Assembly: GCA_002415465.1 (NCBI GenBank)
Contig: DHYT01000208.1
Location: 289-5,836, forward strand
DNA length: 5,548 nt
DNA from: Desulfobulbaceae bacterium UBA5123
GTDB lineage: Bacteria; Desulfobacterota; Desulfobulbia; Desulfobulbales; UBA5123
Direction: 5' to 3'
Shown: piece by piece, positions 5,150 to 5,548 of the stretch
Position numbering within the stretch: the first letter of the stretch is position 1
Layout of the letters: each line of letters begins with the position of its first letter
Notes under the pieces: model-generated
Databases searched by the model: none
What the model saw: the letters and a program-made list of their open reading frames with translations, nothing else
Told to the model about the DNA's origin: nothing
Position numbers and translations under genes: made by a program

Positions 5150-5548
5150 ATGAGCGACAGCCCTGGATTCACCCATTTCGACGAAGCCGGCAACGCCCGC
5201 ATGGTTGACGTCGGCGGCAAGAATCCCACCGCCCGCCTGGCCACGGCGGCCGGCGCCATCACCATGTCCGCCCAATGCTACGGCATGGTCCGGCAAGGCG
5301 CCATCGCCAAGGGGGATGTCCTCGGCGTCGCCAGGGTTGCCGGGATCATGGCGGCCAAAAGGGTGGCCGACCTGATCCCCATGGCCCATCCCATCGCCAT
5401 CGACAAGGCGACGGTGGATTTTGCCTTCAACGACGCGGCCCTGTGCATCGAGATCAGCGCCACCGTCGGCATCACCGGCAAGACCGGGGTTGAAATGGAG
5501 GCGCTCACCGCGGTGTCGGTGGCCGCCCTGACCATCTACGACATGTGC
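5150..5548 (+). CDS. moaC: Cyclic pyranopterin monophosphate synthase MoaC, 5' part (runs off right edge)
   Basis: The first 133 residues of MoaC, which converts the MoaA product 3',8-cyclo-7,8-dihydro-GTP to cyclic pyranopterin monophosphate in molybdenum cofactor synthesis. Recognisable landmarks are ARMVDVGGK (16-24), KGDVLGVARVAGIMAAKR (54-71), DLIPMAHPI (74-82), GKTGVEMEALTAVSVAAL (110-127) and TIYDMC (128-133). Catalytic or binding residues known from E. coli MoaC are kept: Lys54, His80, the Glu pair 115/117 and Asp131; the following lysine is beyond the window. The usual LCHP motif reads MAHP, so the Cys is replaced by Ala; since the His is kept, activity is likely retained. The start is supported by GGAG (5140-5143) six bases upstream. 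It is probably co-transcribed with dnaJ. About 25-30 more residues are expected past the edge. A molybdoenzyme such as a nitrate, formate or sulfur-compound oxidoreductase is implied elsewhere in the genome. Confidence 0.95.
   Translation, partial: MSDSPGFTHFDEAGNARMVDVGGKNPTARLATAAGAITMSAQCYGMVRQGAIAKGDVLGVARVAGIMAAKRVADLIPMAHPIAIDKATVDFAFNDAALCIEISATVGITGKTGVEMEALTAVSVAALTIYDMC

Noticed and set aside
4279..5153. Overlapping frames within dnaJ on both strands (4446-5153 plus, 4279-4806 minus)
   Set aside because: dnaJ is intact with all motifs in its own frame; the others are Arg/Ala-rich shadows of high-GC coding sequence.
1..5548. CRISPR array, tRNA or rRNA gene, insertion sequence
   Set aside because: No regularly spaced direct repeats, no cloverleaf-like or rRNA-like sequence, and no transposase or terminal inverted repeats were seen.

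Overview
The window is a high-GC bacterial chromosome segment. The omega subunit, the first part of DnaJ and the general gene style suggest a Deltaproteobacteria/Desulfobacterota-like Gram-negative organism; this is inferred from remembered family consensus only. Several predicted lipoproteins imply an outer membrane.

Left part (1-3220), all on the minus strand. Read in the direction of transcription, an apparent operon starts near 3260. It encodes a small lipoprotein of unknown function (3220-2975), an exported FlgO-domain protein (2894-2136), a FlgO-domain lipoprotein (2123-1524) and a lipoprotein with a CsgG/LpoB-like core (1505-867). It ends in a strong intrinsic terminator (837-796). Next come a promoter embedded in a perfect 11-bp inverted repeat, a DUF1566-type lipoprotein (682-209), and the start of a family 2 glycosyltransferase (175 to the left edge). 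The glycosyltransferase lacks about 20 conserved residues and carries a frameshift, so it looks broken.

Middle (3221-3650): a 430-base divergent intergenic region with promoters facing both ways and no convincing gene.

Right part (3651-5548), plus strand: rpoZ (RNA polymerase omega), a full-length type I dnaJ (Hsp70 co-chaperone) and the 5' part of moaC (molybdenum cofactor synthesis), closely spaced and probably co-transcribed. The C-terminal half of dnaJ differs from its N-terminal half in codon choice and resembles betaproteobacterial DnaJ, so the gene may be a recombinant mosaic.

The least understood content is the four-gene envelope cluster. Three successive exported proteins share a similar alpha/beta core, two of them clear FlgO paralogues, and no flagellar gene is visible nearby. 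The sequence alone does not show its function.
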